19,086 nt of DNA. Origin: DASUNQ01 sp036277075. Lineage in GTDB: Bacteria > Acidobacteriota > Thermoanaerobaculia > Multivoradales > UBA5704. Positions 16,214 through 19,086 of this stretch are shown piece by piece; the first letter of the stretch is position 1; every line of letters starts with the position of its first letter. The stretch is taken from NCBI GenBank assembly GCA_036277075.1, contig DASUNQ010000005.1:1-19086 (forward strand), given 5' to 3'. The notes below the pieces were generated by a model. It was not told the DNA's origin and did no database searches. It saw nothing but the letters and a program-made list of their open reading frames with translations. The translations under genes and the position numbers were made by a program.

Positions 16214-16902
16214 TGCCCGCCGCGAGCCCCGCCTACCGTCTCCTGGTCTTCGACTGGGACGGCACGCTCATGGACTCGGTCGGGACGATCGTGGCTTGCG
16301 CCCGGGCGGCGATCTGCGAGCTCGGCCTCGATCCGCCCGAGGACGGAGTGATCCGCGCCACGGTCGGCCTCGGCCTGCGCGAGACGGTCGAGCGGCTCCG
16401 GCCCGGCTGCGACGAGGCGCTCTTCGAGCGCATCGTCGGCGCCTACCGCACCCACTGGCACGGCACCTACCGCGACCTGCCGCTGCTCTTCCCCGAGGTG
16501 CGCGAGCTGCTCGCGGAGCTCGCCGCGGCGGGGTACCTCCTCGCCGTCGCCACCGGCAAGAGCCGGCGCGGCCTCGAGCACGCGCTGGAGCAGAGCGGCC
16601 TCGCCGGCCGCTTCCACGCCACGCGCACCGCCGACGAGGCGCCGTCCAAGCCTCACCCGCGGATGCTCTGGGACCTCCTGGAGGAGCTGGGGGCGCGCCC
16701 GGACGAGGCGCTGATGGTCGGGGACACGACGCACGACCTGGCGATGGCCCGCAGCGCCGGCGTCGCCGCGGTCGGGGTGGCGAGCGGCACCCAGCCGCGC
16801 GCCGAGCTCGAGCGCCTGGCGCCGCTCGCCTGCCTGGAGCGGGTCGGGGAGCTCTCGGTCTGGCTGGGCGCCCCGGCGGCTACTGCACCGTCCGCTCGCT
16901 AG
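16213..16902 (+). CDS. HAD-family phosphatase, phosphoglycolate phosphatase-like
   Basis: This is a 229-residue HAD hydrolase with an alpha-helical cap (about residues 22-92), as in Gph phosphoglycolate phosphatases and MupP. Motif I is DWDGTL with nucleophile D14 and acid/base D16. Motif II is T114 in AVATGKSRRG. Motif III is K146 in SKPHP. Motif IV is MVGDTTHD with D171 and D175. All catalytic residues are present. The ATG at 16213 shares one base with the preceding stop codon (TGATG), so it is probably translated by coupling; no separate ribosome binding site is seen. Pairing with a nucleotidyltransferase suggests a sugar-phosphate substrate, but this is inference. Its stop codon overlaps that of the opposing gene. 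Confidence 0.88.
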   Translation: MPAASPAYRLLVFDWDGTLMDSVGTIVACARAAICELGLDPPEDGVIRATVGLGLRETVERLRPGCDEALFERIVGAYRTHWHGTYRDLPLLFPEVRELLAELAAAGYLLAVATGKSRRGLEHALEQSGLAGRFHATRTADEAPSKPHPRMLWDLLEELGARPDEALMVGDTTHDLAMARSAGVAAVGVASGTQPRAELERLAPLACLERVGELSVWLGAPAATAPSAR

Positions 16903-17774
16903 CGCCCCTGCGCCTTGCCCTTCCAGGCGGCGAGCGAGGTCTCGAGCTCGGCGACCAGGTTCGCCGGCGGCGGGTTCTCTGCCTTCTTGGCCTCGGCGAG
17001 CGCCTTCTCGGCGTGCGCGATCGCCCCCGCGGTGTCGTTGCGCTTCTCCAGCAGGCGGGCCATCGCGCGGTGGTTCCAGAAGCTCTCGCCCATGGCGAGC
17101 GAGGCCTCGAGCCAGCGGTGGGCCTCGTCGAGGCAGGTGTCGTTGTCGAGGCAGTAGTTGGCCGCCTGGTACGGGGTCTGCCAGCGCAGCGTCTCCTGCG
17201 CCTTGGCGAGCACGAGCTTCGGCGTGTCGACCTCGACCGCGAACGGCACCTCGAGCTTCTCCCACGCGAGCACCACCTCCGCCGAGGTGTCGGTGAGCTC
17301 CTCGAAGGTGAACTGCAGCCGCTCGTGCGGATGGTGGGCGGGCCGCGGCTTGACGGTGGCGCGCAGGGCGTCGTTCTCCGGCTTGTACTCGAAAGCCCCC
17401 CAGGCGTCGGCGTCCTTGGACAGGATGAGCGTCCAGTCGCCGGTGGTGGGGATCGTCTGCACGCCGTAGGTGCCGGCCGGGAGCTCGGTGCCGGCGACCT
17501 TGACCGGCGTCGAGAAGGTGATGGTCGTGTTCTCGTTGGCGCCGGTGCGCCAGACCTCGCCGTAGGGGACGAGCTCGCCCCAGATCTTCCGCCCCTTGAC
17601 GCCGGGGCGGCTGTAGCGCAGCGTCATCTCGGTGACGCCGATGGTCTGCGTCACCGTGGCGTTGGGGGAGAGGCGCGGGAACTGGACCTGCGGCTGCTGC
17701 GCGGCGGCGGGGACGGCTGGGACGGCGGCGAGCAGCGCGGCGAGCGCCAGCGCGCGCGGATTGGGATAGCGCAT
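16899..17774 (-). CDS. Secreted DUF2911 protein with C-terminal TPR-like helices
   Basis: This 291-residue protein of unknown function has an N-terminal signal peptide (residues 1-25, cleavage after VPAAA). The DUF2911 domain spans about 30-180, with the recognisable stretch YSRPGVKGRKIWGELVPYGE, then WRTGANENTTITF and LPAGTYGVQTIP. Residues about 200-285 form helices with a tetratricopeptide-like pattern (YCLDNDTCLDEAHRWLEASL, AIAHAEKALAEAKKAE). The two cysteines at 208 and 214 may form a disulfide outside the cytoplasm. The start is the ATG at 17774 with a strong AAAGGAGG ribosome binding site seven bases upstream. It lies 23 bases after hemH on the same strand, probably co-transcribed. The domain assignment is from pattern recognition. 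Confidence 0.85.
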   Translation of the reverse strand: MRYPNPRALALAALLAAVPAVPAAAQQPQVQFPRLSPNATVTQTIGVTEMTLRYSRPGVKGRKIWGELVPYGEVWRTGANENTTITFSTPVKVAGTELPAGTYGVQTIPTTGDWTLILSKDADAWGAFEYKPENDALRATVKPRPAHHPHERLQFTFEELTDTSAEVVLAWEKLEVPFAVEVDTPKLVLAKAQETLRWQTPYQAANYCLDNDTCLDEAHRWLEASLAMGESFWNHRAMARLLEKRNDTAGAIAHAEKALAEAKKAENPPPANLVAELETSLAAWKGKAQGR

Positions 17775-17797
17775 CGAGAGTCCTCCTTTCAAGGAAT

Positions 17798-18859
17798 CTA
17801 CCAGACCGACCGGGCCCTGGCCGGTTCGCGCGCCGCCGCCACCCAGCCCTGCAGGTTCTCGAGCGCCAGCTCGGCCAGGGCGCGGATGTGGTCCGGGCGG
17901 TCGTTGAGCGCCGGGACGTAGCGATAGCGCTCGCCGCCGGCGGCGAGGAAGACCTCCCGGTTCTCCGCGTCGATCTCCTCGATCGTCTCCAGGCAATCGG
18001 CCGAGAAGCCGGGGGTCACGACGTCGAGACGGCGCACGCCGCTCGCGGCGAGCTCGCGGATCGTCCGCTCGGTGTAGGGCTTGAGCCACTCCTCCTTGCC
18101 GAAGAGCGACTGGAACGACACCACCCAGCGCTCGCGCGGCAGCCCCAGCCGCTCGGCGGCGAGGCGCGCGGTCTCGGTGCAGTGCCGCGGGTAGGGGTCC
18201 CCGGCGTCGGCGTAGCGCTGCGGGATGCCGTGGAACGAGAAGAGGAGCCGCTCGCCCGGCGACTCGCGCTGCCAGGCCTCGCGCAGCGAGGCCGCGAGCG
18301 CCTCGACGTACGCCGGCCGGTCGAAGTAGTGGTGGACCGTGCGCAGCTCCGGCACCGCGCGCCAGGTCGCCAGCTCCGCGGCCGCGGCGTCGAAGGTCGA
18401 GCCGGTCGTCACCGCCGAGTACTGCGGGTAGAGCGGCAGCAGGAGGATCCGCCCGCACCCCTGCTCGGCCAGCGCGGAGAGTGCCGCCTGCATCGACGGG
18501 TTGCCGTAACGCATGCCGAGCGCGACCGGCACCTCCTCGCCGGCCCGCCGCGCCAGCTCGGCGGCCAGCGCCGCCTGCTGCCGGCGGCTGATGACGAGGA
18601 GCGGCGATCCCTCCGCCGTCCAGACCTTGCGGTAGAGCACCGCCGACTTGCGCGGCCGCGTAGGGAGGACGGCGAGGTGGAGGATGGCCCACCAGAGCGG
18701 CCGGGGCAGCTCGATCACCCGGGGATCGAGCAGGAACTGCCGCAGGTAGCGGCGCAGCGCCTTGGGAGTCGGCGCGTCGGGGGTGCCGAGGTTCGCGATC
18801 AGCACCCCGGGGCGCGAGGGCTCGCCGGGCCGGGCTGCGGGTGCGGCGCGGTACTTCAT
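17798..18859 (-). CDS. hemH: Ferrochelatase
   Basis: Ferrochelatase inserts ferrous iron into protoporphyrin IX, the last step of protoheme synthesis. The 353-residue product has GVLIANLGTPDAPTP near the N-terminus, YRKVWTAEGSPL, LPLYPQYSAVTTGS, the catalytic histidine H210 in FSFHGIPQRY, SFQSLFGKEEWLKPYT, and the metal-path glutamate E291 in GFSADCLETIEEI. No transmembrane helix or 2Fe-2S cysteine cluster is apparent, so it should be soluble or peripheral. The start is the ATG at 18859; its ribosome binding site is weak. It starts 12 bases after the upstream flavoprotein gene on the same strand and is probably co-transcribed with it. Confidence 0.97.
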   Translation of the reverse strand: MKYRAAPAARPGEPSRPGVLIANLGTPDAPTPKALRRYLRQFLLDPRVIELPRPLWWAILHLAVLPTRPRKSAVLYRKVWTAEGSPLLVISRRQQAALAAELARRAGEEVPVALGMRYGNPSMQAALSALAEQGCGRILLLPLYPQYSAVTTGSTFDAAAAELATWRAVPELRTVHHYFDRPAYVEALAASLREAWQRESPGERLLFSFHGIPQRYADAGDPYPRHCTETARLAAERLGLPRERWVVSFQSLFGKEEWLKPYTERTIRELAASGVRRLDVVTPGFSADCLETIEEIDAENREVFLAAGGERYRYVPALNDRPDHIRALAELALENLQGWVAAAREPARARSVW

Positions 18860-18871
18860 GGGGCGCGGAGT

Positions 18872-19086
18872 CTATCCGGCCGTGGCGGCGCCGTTGCCGC
18901 GCGCCGCGAGCAGACCGAAGACCTCCGCCACCTGCTCCCAGCCCGCCCGCATCAGGAACGTGTTGTTGCGGCCGTAGCTCTTGGCGCCGAGGATGAAGAA
19001 GCCGGGCTCCGGGTTGGTCAGCACCTCGACGCCGTGGCTGGTCTGGGAGAGGCAGTCGCCGCCGGCGGCGCCGAGGAGCGCGGCCG
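18872..19086 (-). CDS. C-terminal end of a probable FAD/NAD(P)-binding oxidoreductase (5' part outside window)
   Basis: Only the last 70 residues are in the window. They read in frame to the TAG at 18874-18872 and include LTNPEPGFFILGAKSYGRN followed by FLMRAGWEQVAEVFGLL. This pattern resembles the C-terminal flavin-binding turn of FAD-dependent oxidoreductases (a GAK.YGR...FL...G..Q stretch). The N-terminal dinucleotide-binding fold is not visible, so the subfamily is unknown. It lies directly upstream of hemH, so a redox role near heme synthesis is possible, but nothing here proves it. Confidence 0.55.
   Translation of the reverse strand, partial: AALLGAAGGDCLSQTSHGVEVLTNPEPGFFILGAKSYGRNNTFLMRAGWEQVAEVFGLLAARGNGAATAG

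Noticed and set aside
16899..18692. 597-codon minus-strand frame that would fuse hemH-region sequence to the DUF2911 protein
   Set aside because: The upstream half is an out-of-phase shadow of hemH. The ATG at 17774 has a strong ribosome binding site and a signal peptide directly after it.

Overview
This is a high-GC bacterial chromosome segment carrying a classic origin-proximal replication cluster in the order dnaA-dnaN-recF-gyrB-gyrA. The flanking genes are mutY, sppA, ferrochelatase and a DUF2911 lipoprotein-like or secreted protein. Gene content and the very high GC are compatible with Acidobacteriota (Thermoanaerobaculia-like) or a related deep lineage. That placement is an inference from gene content, not from a search. 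No prophage, insertion sequence, tRNA, rRNA or CRISPR was seen.

Left part (1-1125): the 5' two thirds of mutY lies on the minus strand. Upstream of it, on the same strand, is a roughly 400-base region without a convincing intact protein gene. This region looks like a non-coding RNA unit on the minus strand: a near-perfect sigma-54 (-24/-12) promoter at 990-1006, about 215 nt of foldable RNA closed by a 13-bp long-range stem, and a strong intrinsic terminator at 765-802. It could be a free small RNA or an attenuating leader of mutY. A competing reading, a broken zinc-ribbon mini-gene on the plus strand, overlaps the promoter.

Replication block (1126-11897): sppA (signal peptide peptidase) precedes a clear sigma-70 promoter and an inverted pair of DnaA boxes before dnaA. 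The dnaA-dnaN gap holds three more DnaA-like boxes and an extended -10 promoter inside a palindrome. recF follows dnaN by 4 bases, gyrB has its own promoter, and gyrA follows 57 bases later. Both recF and gyrB appear to start with TTG. Together these encode initiation (DnaA), the sliding clamp (DnaN), gap repair (RecF) and DNA supercoiling (GyrAB).

Metabolic block (11965-16902, plus strand): a FSA/TalC-type transaldolase, a CPBP membrane protease, an M20 dipeptidase, a CYTH enzyme, a sugar-phosphate nucleotidyltransferase and a HAD phosphatase. They are packed with very short gaps or 1-4 base overlaps and look translationally coupled.

Right part (16899-19086, minus strand): a likely operon running from the end of a flavoprotein oxidoreductase through hemH to a secreted DUF2911 protein. 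It converges on the plus-strand cluster so tightly that the two facing stop codons share one CTAG.
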